From Paracoccaceae bacterium (GTDB taxonomy: Bacteria > Pseudomonadota > Alphaproteobacteria > Rhodobacterales > Rhodobacteraceae), in contig JAQWUC010000042.1 of assembly GCA_029242355.1 (NCBI GenBank), positions 1 to 42,050 on the forward strand: a stretch of DNA of 42,050 nt, given 5' to 3'. The translations under genes were made by a program, and so were the position numbers. Positions 18,455 through 27,555 of the stretch are shown one piece after another. Positions within the stretch are counted from its first letter, which is position 1; each line of letters starts with the position of its first letter. The notes beneath the pieces are model-generated. The model worked only from the letters and a program-made list of their open reading frames with translations, ran no database searches and was not told where the DNA came from.

Positions 18455-19336
18455 TATGTGGATGGACTTTCATACGATGGAGCCAAAGCTATTTCTATAA
18501 TTAGTTTTATAGGGTCTGTTTTTTCACCCTGGTACGCATGGACCAAAAGAAAGGCCCCACATAATCATTGCTGTATAAACGTAGCAATGTATGGAAAAGG
18601 TTGGCGATGGACCATGACCGAACGTGGCGAAGAATCATTAAAACAGTCTCAAGATCAATTACAGGTCGGACCTAGCTCGTTTACTTGGAAAGATGGAAGA
18701 TTAATAATAAATATTAATGAAGTATCCACCCCACATTTCGATAAAGTAATTGGAACTGTAACAATAACACCGAAATATGTGACTGACGTAGAAGTAAGTT
18801 TAAGTAAAGACGGATCTCACATATGGCGACCTTTTGCTCCTAATGCAGAGATAACGGTTGATATTGACAAAAAAGGATGGAATTGGAAAGGGCACGGTTA
18901 CTTTGACGCTAATTTTGGTACCCGTGCCTTAGAACAGGACTTCTCATATTGGACTTGGTCGCGCCTTCCCTGCAAAGATGGCTCTATCGCTTTTTACGAC
19001 GCAGAACGTCGAAAAGATGAACCTTTAAGTGTGTCACTTAAATTTCATTCCAGCGGGGTCGTGGAAGAAATTACAGACGCCCCAAAAGCGAGCCTTCCCA
19101 GATCATTATGGGCTGTTAAACGTGAAACAAGATCTGATGAAGGATTCAAACCAAGACAAATAAAACATATGCTGGATACGCCGTTCTACACGCGGTCCGC
19201 TATTAAAACAAAAATAAATGGCGAAGAAATCATCGGAATTCATGAGGCATTGGATTTGAATAGATTTTCTAGTCCACTTTTAAAGCCTATGCTAGCTTTA
19301 CGTGTACCTAGAACAACGAGATGGAAATCAAAATAA
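18455..19336 (+). CDS. crtC: Hydroxyneurosporene synthase (carotenoid 1,2-hydratase) CrtC, start uncertain
   Basis: Adds water across the C1-C2 double bond of neurosporene or lycopene in the spheroidene pathway. Core motifs: SFIGSVFSPWYAWTKRK, NHCCINVAMYGKGWRWTMTE, GHGYFDANFGTRALEQDF and YWTWSRLP. The frame is open back to an ATG at 18122, which would overlap crtD by 304 nt. Family similarity (ERPNFNLEVPSNGYAWWYVD) appears to begin near 18407, but no ATG, GTG or TTG is in frame between 18125 and 18455. GTG 18455 is the nearest usual start codon, yet it falls inside the conserved GYAWWYVD block. Either the real start is unusual or a base is missing near 18402-18422. The 3' end converges on tspO. 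Confidence 0.9.
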   Translation, partial: YVDGLSYDGAKAISIISFIGSVFSPWYAWTKRKAPHNHCCINVAMYGKGWRWTMTERGEESLKQSQDQLQVGPSSFTWKDGRLIININEVSTPHFDKVIGTVTITPKYVTDVEVSLSKDGSHIWRPFAPNAEITVDIDKKGWNWKGHGYFDANFGTRALEQDFSYWTWSRLPCKDGSIAFYDAERRKDEPLSVSLKFHSSGVVEEITDAPKASLPRSLWAVKRETRSDEGFKPRQIKHMLDTPFYTRSAIKTKINGEEIIGIHEALDLNRFSSPLLKPMLALRVPRTTRWKSK

Positions 19337-19338
19337 TT

Positions 19339-19794
19339 TTAATCAGGTCTGTTTCGTCTTAATAAGGAAAAATTCAATGCACTAGCAATTGTCACCCAAA
19401 TTATATAGGGCATAATTATAATGCCAGCCATTTTATCAACCTGGAAACAATGGTAAATCATCCCCAACGTCGAAACCCATAGGAGTGATATTATAATCAT
19501 CCCCGCTTTAAGATTCCGCGCACCAAAGAAAACAGGCGTCCATAGTGTATTAAGTGCAATGTGAAGGGACCAAAAAGAAACTGCAAATTTGTTCTCTGGC
19601 ATCATTGCCACTCGCGTACCTGCAAATGCCAAAGCAAAATAGAAAATTGTCCAAGCAATTGGGAAGACCCAATCAGGAGGTGTCCATTTTGGTTTGTCTA
19701 GGCTTTTATACCAATTCCCCGTCGGGAAAAGCGCTCCACTGGCTGCAGCAGAACCACATGCTCCAAAAAAAACGAGAAAGACCCAAATATCCAT
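19339..19794 (-). CDS. tspO: Tryptophan-rich sensory protein TspO
   Basis: Five-helix membrane protein of the TspO/translocator protein family, an oxygen-linked modulator of photosynthesis gene expression in Rhodobacter, thought to bind or export tetrapyrroles. Key features are GALFPTGNWYKSLDKPKWTPPDWVFPIAWTIFY (first loop, split here as GNWYKSLDKPKWTPP and WVFPIAWTIFYF) and ALNTLWTPVFFGARN. The 151-residue length is typical. It lies 26 nt downstream of crtB on the same strand, matching the crtI-crtB-tspO order of Rhodobacter, and converges with crtC (2 nt between stops). Confidence 0.95.
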   Translation of the reverse strand: MDIWVFLVFFGACGSAAASGALFPTGNWYKSLDKPKWTPPDWVFPIAWTIFYFALAFAGTRVAMMPENKFAVSFWSLHIALNTLWTPVFFGARNLKAGMIIISLLWVSTLGMIYHCFQVDKMAGIIIMPYIIWVTIASALNFSLLRRNRPD

Positions 19795-19820
19795 AAACTA
19801 ACTACTACTGATATTGCTTA

Positions 19821-20846
19821 TTATTCTAACGCTTCCTGAAACCCTCGGTCACGCCTCTCCATTTGTTCAAGAATATTCATCACAGTTCCAGCTTTCCTAT
19901 CTAGAAAATTCTTAGGCGCTTTCACCTGATGCGCAGCATCAACTAAAAATTTCATCTCTTTCAAAGGTTCAGCGTGTACAATCGCAGATCGCGGCATCAC
20001 AGAAACCGTGGCAGTGTTTGCCAATGACAACATAAGAAATCCTATTTTTTCGATTTTTGTCGTAAAAGCTCTGTTGGTGATAGAATCATAATTAGCCGCA
20101 GCAATGTGTTTGCCAATTCTTTCATAGATGTGCCTTGCAGCAAATATTCCAGGTCGACAAAATAACGGCAGCTCTGATAGGCCTGCCTCAGCTCGGTGAT
20201 ATAATTGCTCGGCTTCAAATAGTAAGCGCTTGGCTATTCTTGCTGTCTTTTCGCTTGGATTTGGATTTTTTAAAAATTTAACAGGATTTATACCTTCTTC
20301 ACTCATCCATTTAAGAGGAATGTACAATCTTCCATTTCGTGCATCTTCACCTATATCTCTAGCAATGTTGGTTAACTGCATTGCAGCGCCTAAATCACAA
20401 GCTCTTGCCAAAACATCCTTATGCCTTACATCCATAATCACGCACATCATAACTCCAACAGCTGCTGCCACCCTTGCAGAATATGAGTGCAAATCAGACA
20501 ATGTTTCAAAGCGTAAGTTCAAAGAGTCCCATTCAAGGCCTTCTAAAAGTGCGTCGGGAAGTGCCTTGGGCATTTCACACAGATCTACCAAAGATGCGAA
20601 GGCCCGATCTACGGAATCATTTTTCGGAGTTCCAAGATATGCCAACTCTAAACGCTCCCGAAGCAAATCAATTGCATCTTGAGAAGCATCTTCCGCATCA
20701 ACATTATCATCAGCAACTCTACAAAAAGCATATAAGACCACGGCAGGATCTCTAACTGGTTTTGGTAATAATTTTGAAGCTGCATAAAAAGAATGTGAAC
20801 CTTTTCTAATAGCTTCATAGCAACCATTAATATCAGCCTCGATCAT
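19821..20846 (-). CDS. crtB: 15-cis-phytoene synthase CrtB
   Basis: Condenses two geranylgeranyl diphosphates to phytoene, the first committed carotenoid step. The two aspartate-rich Mg-binding motifs of squalene/phytoene synthases are present: CRVADDNVDAED near residues 42-53 and NIARDIGEDARNGRLYIP near residues 160-177. The 341 residues fit. The ATG overlaps the crtI stop by 4 nt (ATGA), so crtI and crtB are translationally coupled. Confidence 0.97.
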   Translation of the reverse strand: MIEADINGCYEAIRKGSHSFYAASKLLPKPVRDPAVVLYAFCRVADDNVDAEDASQDAIDLLRERLELAYLGTPKNDSVDRAFASLVDLCEMPKALPDALLEGLEWDSLNLRFETLSDLHSYSARVAAAVGVMMCVIMDVRHKDVLARACDLGAAMQLTNIARDIGEDARNGRLYIPLKWMSEEGINPVKFLKNPNPSEKTARIAKRLLFEAEQLYHRAEAGLSELPLFCRPGIFAARHIYERIGKHIAAANYDSITNRAFTTKIEKIGFLMLSLANTATVSVMPRSAIVHAEPLKEMKFLVDAAHQVKAPKNFLDRKAGTVMNILEQMERRDRGFQEALE

Positions 20847-22444
20847 AGTGAATACTCCAAATTAGTTTCATTTTTACGTATAGATTTTTCGAAAGTACCA
20901 TCAGCATTTGGTATAAGTTTTGCCACAATTTCGGCTGACGCGAGGACCCCAGGGACACCAGGGCCTGGGTGAGTTCCTGCTCCAACAAGATAGAGTCCTG
21001 GGAAGTTTTCTGAGATATTATGTGGTCTAAACCATGCACTTTGAAACATTTGTGGTTCCATCGAGAATCCACTACCAAAAGGACTTAAGTACTTATCCCG
21101 AAAATCAATAGGCGTCATAATCTCACTTTCTGTTAGGTGCTTTCCTAGACCTGGCAACAAGTTTTTTTCCAATAAGTCCTGCATTTTTTTTCTGTAAGGT
21201 TCTGCCTCCTTCTGCCAATCAATCGGATTTTTAAAACCTAGATTAGGAACTGGTGAAAGTGCATAAAAGGTATCACAATTTTTTGGTGCTGCTGTAGAAT
21301 CAACTACAGTCGGGCGATGTACATAAAGACTCATGTCATCAGACAGTTTACCATTTACAAAAATATCGTTCACCAAACCTTTATACCTGGGTCCATTCAC
21401 AACTGTATGAAAATCAACATCTTTCCATAAACTACGCGTATTATTTGTTCCAAAATACCAAACAAACAATCCCATAGACCACCTTTGTCTACCGATTTTT
21501 TTATCGGTCCAACGTTTCTTTTTGGACTTTCTTAGTAATTGGTTGTAAGTATGGCCGGAGTCAGCGTTAGAAATTACAATATCGGCAGCTAAATCCTCGC
21601 CACTAGATAACTTTACACCAGTTACTTTTCCAGAAGACACCAAAATTTCGTCTACTTGTGAGTTCAATCTTAATTCATTACCTTGCTGAGATATAACTTT
21701 AGCCATTCCTTTTGCGATAGCAACTGAACCACCAATAGCATAATGAACACCATAAGTTTTCTCCAAATGACAGACTAAGCCCCACATAGACGTTACCGTA
21801 AATGGGTTTCCTCCAACGAAAAGAGGATGAAAACTTAATGCCATTCTCAAACGTTCGTCCTTCACATACTTTGCCGCATTACCAAAGACAGACCTATCTG
21901 CTCGCATCAGAGCAAACTTGGGAATTACCTTAAGGGTATCCCATAAGCGCTGCATTGGAAGTCTCCCAATTTTATTAGTCGATGAAAACGCAAACTCGTA
22001 CCGACGTTCAGAATCAACCATAAATCGATCATATCCATCTAAGTCATTAGGAAAAAGTCTTGCTACCTCTTTACGCATCAGTGTTTCATCTTGTTGAGCA
22101 TGAAATTTTGTGCCATCGGGAAAGGTGATCGTGTAAAATGGAGTTTTAGCTCTTAAATCGATGTAATTTGAAAACCTCTTGCCACAAAACGCCCATAGTT
22201 CTTCAAGTAAATGTGGCATAGTTATAATCGTCGGACCCAGATCAAATCGATAGCCACCTTTTTCTATACAGGAACCTCTTCCACCCACAATATCGAGTTT
22301 ATCAACAACAGTAACTTGATATCCTTTTGCCCCCATTCTCATGGCTGCCGCCAAACCACCGAAGCCTGCGCCGATCACAGCAACATGCTTTTTTGCTGAT
22401 TTAATTTTGATATTTTTTTCTAAAGTGTCTAGTTTAACTAACAT
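20843..22444 (-). CDS. crtI: Phytoene desaturase CrtI
   Basis: FAD-dependent phytoene desaturase carrying out three or four desaturations to neurosporene or lycopene; in spheroidene-making bacteria the three-step product dominates, but specificity cannot be read here. The N-terminal Rossmann motif VIGAGFGGLAAAMRMGAKGY, the VVDKLDIVGGRGS strand and the C-terminal YLVGAGTHPGPGVPGVLASA define the family. The 533-residue length is slightly long, with a roughly 20-residue N-terminal extension before the Rossmann strand. No Shine-Dalgarno site is visible at the ATG. It diverges from crtA over a 123-bp region with a PpsR-like operator. Confidence 0.96.
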   Translation of the reverse strand: MLVKLDTLEKNIKIKSAKKHVAVIGAGFGGLAAAMRMGAKGYQVTVVDKLDIVGGRGSCIEKGGYRFDLGPTIITMPHLLEELWAFCGKRFSNYIDLRAKTPFYTITFPDGTKFHAQQDETLMRKEVARLFPNDLDGYDRFMVDSERRYEFAFSSTNKIGRLPMQRLWDTLKVIPKFALMRADRSVFGNAAKYVKDERLRMALSFHPLFVGGNPFTVTSMWGLVCHLEKTYGVHYAIGGSVAIAKGMAKVISQQGNELRLNSQVDEILVSSGKVTGVKLSSGEDLAADIVISNADSGHTYNQLLRKSKKKRWTDKKIGRQRWSMGLFVWYFGTNNTRSLWKDVDFHTVVNGPRYKGLVNDIFVNGKLSDDMSLYVHRPTVVDSTAAPKNCDTFYALSPVPNLGFKNPIDWQKEAEPYRKKMQDLLEKNLLPGLGKHLTESEIMTPIDFRDKYLSPFGSGFSMEPQMFQSAWFRPHNISENFPGLYLVGAGTHPGPGVPGVLASAEIVAKLIPNADGTFEKSIRKNETNLEYSL

Positions 22445-22507
22445 ACGAGTACGGTATCATAAGGATTTTTTTTGACAATCTCTTAAATTTGTTTTTAAAC
22501 AAAATAA

Positions 22508-22525
22508 TGTCATTTTTATTTGACA
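22508..22525. promoter_or_regulatory. Putative PpsR operator between crtI and crtA
   Basis: TGTCATTTTTATTTGACA fits TGT-N12-ACA with consensus flanks. It lies 63 bp upstream of the crtI start and 42 bp upstream of the proposed crtA start, so it could repress both. No convincing -35/-10 pair was identified for either gene. Confidence 0.72.
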
Positions 22526-22567
22526 GGTAAAATATGGGTGCAAAACCTACCCTAGAAAGGTGTAACA

Positions 22568-23293
22568 ATTCAAACAGTAACTATCAGTTTCTTTCAATTT
22601 GATTCTCCAATTTCACGAATTTGGGCATTCGCACAAATGGGATTTGCCCGGTTGTATTTGTCCCAAATTAAAGACCTAAGTTTTTATAAGCTTTTTGGTA
22701 CTGGTTCAGACGAAGGTTTTACATTTAAGTTTAATCCATTAACTAACTCAGGAGTTTACGCAATATTAGCTGTCTGGTCTGATGAAAATAATGCTAGAAA
22801 CAGTGTCATTCATTCTAAAATATTTCAGAAATACAAAGCCCGGTCCAAGCAAAATTGGACAATATTTCTCAAACCAATATCCGTGCGAGGATCTTGGAGT
22901 GGTAAAGTGCCATTTTTAGCAGAGGATAACAATACATCAGGCCAAATTGTTGCACTAACGAGAGCAACGATAAAATTCACAACATTACTTAAATTTTGGA
23001 AAAAGGTGCCTGACGTACAACAGCTTATCAGATCAGATAAAAATGTATTATTTAAAATTGGATTAGGTGAGGTCCCTGGTCGTCAGCAGGTCACATTTTC
23101 CATTTGGCCAAGTCAATCCGCCATGAATGCATTCGCCAGACATAATGGTGCTCATGCAGAAGCCATTAAATCAGTCAGAAAAGACAATTGGTTTTCTGAG
23201 GAATTATACGCTAGATTTAAAATCGTTGATGAAATAGGTACGTGGAACTTAAAAAGCCCGCTTATAGTAACTGAAAATGTAGAGGTGACATGA
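22568..23293 (+). CDS. crtA: Spheroidene monooxygenase CrtA, probable ATT start
   Basis: Oxygen-dependent enzyme converting spheroidene to spheroidenone (and related 2-oxo products). Motifs: [48 protein letters not shown] and [17 protein letters not shown]. The first in-frame ATG (22637) cuts off a conserved N-terminus: the same frame upstream reads [20 protein letters not shown], which fits the CrtA start. The frame opens after a TAG at 22553 and holds no ATG, GTG or TTG before 22637. ATT at 22568 lies 7 nt after AGAAAGG, a good ribosome binding site, so an AUU start is proposed (241 residues). The stop overlaps the bchI ATG. Its presence suggests oxygen is met during growth. Confidence 0.93.
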   Translation: MQTVTISFFQFDSPISRIWAFAQMGFARLYLSQIKDLSFYKLFGTGSDEGFTFKFNPLTNSGVYAILAVWSDENNARNSVIHSKIFQKYKARSKQNWTIFLKPISVRGSWSGKVPFLAEDNNTSGQIVALTRATIKFTTLLKFWKKVPDVQQLIRSDKNVLFKIGLGEVPGRQQVTFSIWPSQSAMNAFARHNGAHAEAIKSVRKDNWFSEELYARFKIVDEIGTWNLKSPLIVTENVEVT

Positions 23294-24297
23294 GACATCC
23301 ATTTCCATTTTCGGCCATTGTTGGCCAGGAAGAAATGAAACAAGCTATAATTCTGACTGCTATTGACCCATCCATAGGAGGTGTTCTTGTTTTTGGAGAT
23401 AGAGGTACTGGAAAATCAACCGCGGTCAGAGCGCTTGCTTCACTATTACCATCAATAAAAGTTGCTGACGGCTGCCCCTATAACTGTAATGTTATCGGCT
23501 CTGATTGTCCTCACTGTCAAAACAAAAAACCAAATACACTAATCGAGAAAAAAACGCCCGTCATTGATCTGCCGCTCGGAGCAACCGAGGATAGAGTATT
23601 AGGATCTTTAGATTTGGAGGCTGCACTGGTTGATGGCAAAAAGTTGTTTGAGCCAGGCCTATTAGCCAAGGCAAATAAAGGATTTCTTTATATCGATGAA
23701 GTCAACTTGCTCGAAGATCATATTGTTGACTTATTATTGGATGTTGCGGCTTCCGGAGAGAACCTCGTTGAACGTGAAGGACTTTCAATTAAACATGAAG
23801 CACAATTTGTTTTAATTGGCTCGGGGAATCCAGAGGAAGGCGAACTTCGTCCCCAATTGCTTGACAGGTTTGGGCTTTCAGTTGAAGTATCATCCCCTCA
23901 AGATATAACTCAAAGGGTACAGGTTGTAAAAAGACGCGATGCATTCGAAACAAATTATGAAAATTTCATAAAAGAATGGCAATTAGAGGACTTAAAGATC
24001 AGAAAAAAAATTCTCGCAGCCAGAAATTTAATCAAAAAAGTTGTTATACCCGATAGTATAATTGAAGAGTGCGCTCAACTATGTATCGCTTTAGGAGCAG
24101 ATGGACTTAGAGGAGAATTAACGCTTTTAAGGTCCACTCGAGCGCTTGCAGCTTTTAAAGGAAATAAAAAAACGGGGAGAAACCACTTAAAAGAGGTTGC
24201 GACAAGTGCTTTAAGACATAGGCTACGTCGTGACCCTCTTGATGAAGCGGGGTCTACAATTAGGATACAAAAAATAATTTCTGAGGTGCTTAATTAA
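23290..24297 (+). CDS. bchI: Magnesium chelatase ATPase subunit I
   Basis: AAA+ ATPase subunit of the BchHID chelatase that inserts Mg2+ into protoporphyrin IX, the first committed step to bacteriochlorophyll. The Walker A motif GDRGTGKST is at residues 36-44; a Walker B-like segment is in [20 protein letters not shown], and [19 protein letters not shown] is the family's sensor and arginine-finger region. The 335-residue length is typical. The ATG overlaps the crtA stop (ATGA) with GAGGTGA upstream. It starts the bchI-D-O run. Confidence 0.98.
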   Translation: MRHPFPFSAIVGQEEMKQAIILTAIDPSIGGVLVFGDRGTGKSTAVRALASLLPSIKVADGCPYNCNVIGSDCPHCQNKKPNTLIEKKTPVIDLPLGATEDRVLGSLDLEAALVDGKKLFEPGLLAKANKGFLYIDEVNLLEDHIVDLLLDVAASGENLVEREGLSIKHEAQFVLIGSGNPEEGELRPQLLDRFGLSVEVSSPQDITQRVQVVKRRDAFETNYENFIKEWQLEDLKIRKKILAARNLIKKVVIPDSIIEECAQLCIALGADGLRGELTLLRSTRALAAFKGNKKTGRNHLKEVATSALRHRLRRDPLDEAGSTIRIQKIISEVLN

Positions 24298-26024
24298 TGC
24301 CAAAGAATAATGAGCAACCGTTAGATGCATACGATACACAAAACCTACAAATATCTATGCTCATTAATGGACTGTCACTAGTATCTATCGATCATAAAAA
24401 TCTAAGAGGCCTTCTTTTAAAAGGGCGCCCCAGCCCTATTCGACAAAAAATATTTAACTCAATCAAGACACTCTTTGCTGACTATAAATTACAAAAAATC
24501 CATCCCCAAGTATTAGATAGCGAGCTCTTTGGAGGCTTAGACTTTGCTAGAACTTTTGAAACCGGACGGCCTGTACGTACTAACGGTTATCTAAACCATC
24601 ATAAGTCTATTATACTACTTTCTATGGCAGAACGGCTTGAAGCTAGTTTAGTATGCAAATATAGTACAGCATTAGATCTTAACAATGATTTAAGCTTTAT
24701 AGTTTCAGACGAAAGTACTGATGAGGAGACTGTTGGAGAGGCATTAAAGGATAGATTAGCTTTTTCAATTTCCATTGAAAACTTACATTATTCGCAAACT
24801 AAGCATATTTTATTTGACCTAACGAAAATAAAATTAGCTCAAGAAGCTCTACCATCAATTCCAATTGATCACAATGTTATCAAAACGTTAACTGAAGTTT
24901 GCGTTAGATTAGGTATTAACAGCTTACGAGCTCCAATTCTAGCGTCTTATGCTGCTAGAGCTTCAGCGGCCTTTTCTAACAACCCAAAGATACTGGAGGA
25001 GGATATTGTAACAAGTATTAAACTCGTTCTTTCGCATCGAGCAAGAATATTACCCGATGAGAATGACGTGCCGGAAGATGAAGAACAAGAAACTAATCCA
25101 CCAGACAACAATGAAACGGAATCCTTAGAAGACGGCCTCGAACCGACAATTCCCGCCGAAATGTTATTAGATGCTATAAAATCTAGCCTATCGCCGGAGG
25201 TTCTAAAAAACTTAATTGATAAATCAAAAAACCTTAAAGTACAAAAAAATAATTCTGGATCGGGCAAAAAGAAGCTTAGTAATAGGAGAGGTCGTCCCCT
25301 GTCATCTCGAGCCGGAAAACTGGACAATACAAAACGGCTAGACATCACAGAAACTTTAAAAGCCGCCGCACCTTGGCAAACTATTCGAAAGAAAAGGTCA
25401 TTAAATAATTACTCTAGGATAATAATTAGAAGTGAAGATATCAGAATAAAACGTCACCAGGAACAATCTGATAGATTGATTATATTTACCGTTGATGCTT
25501 CAGGAACCTCCGCTCTAGGAAGACTTGGCGAAACAAAAGGCGCAATTGAAATACTATTATCAGAGGCTTATGCGAGAAGAGATCAAGTAGCTCTAATTTC
25601 CTTTCGTGGCCAAACAGCACAAATTGAACTACCACCAACCCGTTCTTTAGTACAAACAAAAAAAAGATTGGCAGGACTTCCCGCGGGTGGAGGAACCCCT
25701 CTCGCTTCGGGCCTTTCGGTTAGTTACAATCTTGCCCTACAAGCCAAAAGCAGAGGCTTGTCGCCATCGCTCGCATTTTTGACAGACGGCAAAGGAAATA
25801 TTACCCTCGATGGTACTCCGAGCCGAGTTGGATCCGCCTCAGAGACAAAAGACCTAGCCCAAAAAATAAGTTTTGCCAAGATACCAACCATTGTAATTGA
25901 TATTTCCAATAGGCCGCAAAGCGAGGCAAAAGACCTAGCAAGAAATTTGATAGCTACTTATTTAGCTTTGCCAAGAGCCGACTCTCGAAGGTTATCAGCA
26001 GCAGTCACTTCAGTTATGGATTAA
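24297..26024 (+). CDS. bchD: Magnesium chelatase subunit D
   Basis: Partner of BchI in the chelatase motor. The N-terminal half is a degenerate AAA-like domain, followed by an acidic linker near residues 255-280 (DENDVPEDEEQETNPPDNNE) and a basic stretch rich in KKLSNRRGRP. The C-terminal von Willebrand A domain has a MIDAS-type motif beginning at D400 (DASGTSALGRLGETKGAIE) and AGGGTPLASGL. The 575 residues fit BchD. The start overlaps the bchI stop by one base (TAATG). Confidence 0.97.
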   Translation: MPKNNEQPLDAYDTQNLQISMLINGLSLVSIDHKNLRGLLLKGRPSPIRQKIFNSIKTLFADYKLQKIHPQVLDSELFGGLDFARTFETGRPVRTNGYLNHHKSIILLSMAERLEASLVCKYSTALDLNNDLSFIVSDESTDEETVGEALKDRLAFSISIENLHYSQTKHILFDLTKIKLAQEALPSIPIDHNVIKTLTEVCVRLGINSLRAPILASYAARASAAFSNNPKILEEDIVTSIKLVLSHRARILPDENDVPEDEEQETNPPDNNETESLEDGLEPTIPAEMLLDAIKSSLSPEVLKNLIDKSKNLKVQKNNSGSGKKKLSNRRGRPLSSRAGKLDNTKRLDITETLKAAAPWQTIRKKRSLNNYSRIIIRSEDIRIKRHQEQSDRLIIFTVDASGTSALGRLGETKGAIEILLSEAYARRDQVALISFRGQTAQIELPPTRSLVQTKKRLAGLPAGGGTPLASGLSVSYNLALQAKSRGLSPSLAFLTDGKGNITLDGTPSRVGSASETKDLAQKISFAKIPTIVIDISNRPQSEAKDLARNLIATYLALPRADSRRLSAAVTSVMD

Positions 26025-26029
26025 ACTAT

Positions 26030-26905
26030 ATGGATTGGAACTCAGAAGGACGCGATTGGCCGTTAAACCAACTCAGCAGATTTTGCCATGTTCGGCCATA
26101 TAACTGGCATATTCAAGATACTAATGATTCTGAAAAACCTATCTCACTTTTAATTCATGGAACAGGTGCCTCAACACATAGCTGGCATCGCCTTATTCCT
26201 TTACTTAAGGAATCATTTCGCGTAATAGCACTTGATTTACCAGGCCATGGTTTTACAAAATCTAAAGATCATAACCGCTCTAGTTTGAATCATATGGCTG
26301 ATGACATACAGTCATTGTTAACAACCGAAGGACTTCAACCTAAAATTATAGTAGGTCATTCTGCAGGCGCTGCCATAGCGTTCAGATTAGCTTTAAATAC
26401 TAAACAACAGGTAGAGGGAGTTGTAGCAATTAATGGTGTTTTAGATAATTACTTTTCTGGTTTAAGCAGTATTTTTTATCCAATAGCAGCCAAAGCTCTT
26501 GCTATGAACCCACTCGCCGCTCCATTTTTTGCTAAAATAAACGAACTTACAAATCAAACCCTGCGAATTACAAAAATGACTGGAAGCAAAATTGATGATG
26601 AAACTTTAAGACACTACAATAAATTATTCTCAGATCCAAAACATCTTGCTGGGACCTTAGCGATGATGTCCCAATGGAAATTAGATGGCTTAAATAATGA
26701 TTTGCCTAACTTTAACAAGCAATCTCTTTTTTTAATTGGTAAAAACGACAGAATGGTCGCTGAAAATTCTTTAATTAACTATGCACAAAAACTGAAAAAC
26801 TCTAAAATAGTTATAGAAGGTGGACTAGGTCATCTCATGCACGAAGAAAACCCACTAAAAATTTTCGATCACCTTATGTGTTTTTATAATGAAATTAAAT
26901 ATTAA
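26030..26905 (+). CDS. bchO: Alpha/beta hydrolase BchO of the Mg-chelatase operon
   Basis: Alpha/beta-hydrolase fold protein found next to bchD in purple bacterial PGCs and often labelled a Mg-chelatase accessory protein; its substrate is not established. The oxyanion HGTGASTHSWHRLIP, the nucleophile elbow VGHSAGAA (Ser) and the C-terminal GGLGHLMHEENP with the likely catalytic histidine are present. The 291 residues fit. It starts 5 nt after bchD and ends the crtA-bchI-bchD-bchO operon, converging with the TPR gene 6 nt away. Confidence 0.92.
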   Translation: MDWNSEGRDWPLNQLSRFCHVRPYNWHIQDTNDSEKPISLLIHGTGASTHSWHRLIPLLKESFRVIALDLPGHGFTKSKDHNRSSLNHMADDIQSLLTTEGLQPKIIVGHSAGAAIAFRLALNTKQQVEGVVAINGVLDNYFSGLSSIFYPIAAKALAMNPLAAPFFAKINELTNQTLRITKMTGSKIDDETLRHYNKLFSDPKHLAGTLAMMSQWKLDGLNNDLPNFNKQSLFLIGKNDRMVAENSLINYAQKLKNSKIVIEGGLGHLMHEENPLKIFDHLMCFYNEIKY

Positions 26906-26911
26906 AACTCA

Positions 26912-27511
26912 CTAAATTCTTTCTCCAAATACGCGTTGTTCTAATATTGGGATGAGGCGCAGAGCACCTCTGCTAAAAGGGTTTATTTGCAAAACCCTTT
27001 TGTAAGCTCGTAATGCGCCTTCAAAATCTTTTTCTTTCTGTAGAATTAACCCTAAACCCGACATTGCTCCAAAATGCTTGGGCTCTTTTGAGAGAACTAC
27101 AAATACATCTTCTAGAGACGTCTCCATTTTACCCATCATAAACCTAATCGTCGCCCTTTTATTCCACGCTTCAATGTAATTAGGCTGTTTCAAAATTAAG
27201 GTAGAAAACAATTTTTCAGCTGCAGTTAACCTACCCTGATTCATAAGATTGATTCCTTGTTCCATAGCATAGCGGCTCGAATCTGAAGCCGAGTCATTAG
27301 TCCAAATTTTCCATATTTGAAGAGTGATTTTATTAGCAGAAGAAGCGGTTTCACTTCTTAAAAGTTCATTAAATAAGAATTTCAATTGAATGTCATTTGT
27401 GCTAGATCTACCGTCAGCAAATCCTAGCTCTAAGTTTATGCCGATCACGAAGACTAACCAAGAAAAAGAAATTAAGAATTTTCTTAAAGAGATTGTCAGT
27501 AGCTTTATCAT
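26912..27511 (-). CDS. Tetratricopeptide repeat protein, probably exported
   Basis: A 199-residue protein with a basic N-terminus and one hydrophobic segment (about residues 11-30, FLISFSWLVFVIGINLELGF) suggesting a signal peptide or membrane anchor. Two or three TPR-type helix pairs follow (AMEQGINLMNQGRLTAAEKL, YIEAWNKRATIRFMMGKMET, and GALRAYKRVLQINP). Probably a periplasmic or inner-membrane scaffold; no specific function can be given. It lies at the PGC border and converges with bchO, so there is no sign of a role in photosynthesis. Confidence 0.8.
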   Translation of the reverse strand: MIKLLTISLRKFLISFSWLVFVIGINLELGFADGRSSTNDIQLKFLFNELLRSETASSANKITLQIWKIWTNDSASDSSRYAMEQGINLMNQGRLTAAEKLFSTLILKQPNYIEAWNKRATIRFMMGKMETSLEDVFVVLSKEPKHFGAMSGLGLILQKEKDFEGALRAYKRVLQINPFSRGALRLIPILEQRVFGERI

Positions 27512-27555
27512 AGAAGATAATTAGCTCACTAACTTTGAAAGTAAAACCAGTAATA

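Noticed and set aside
22637-23293. crtA starting at ATG 22637
   Set aside because: It drops the conserved N-terminal segment and lacks a ribosome binding site; the upstream frame matches the family.
24947-25348. 133-codon open frame antisense to bchD
   Set aside because: It lies opposite the low-complexity acidic/basic linker of bchD, has serine/leucine-rich composition and no recognisable domain.
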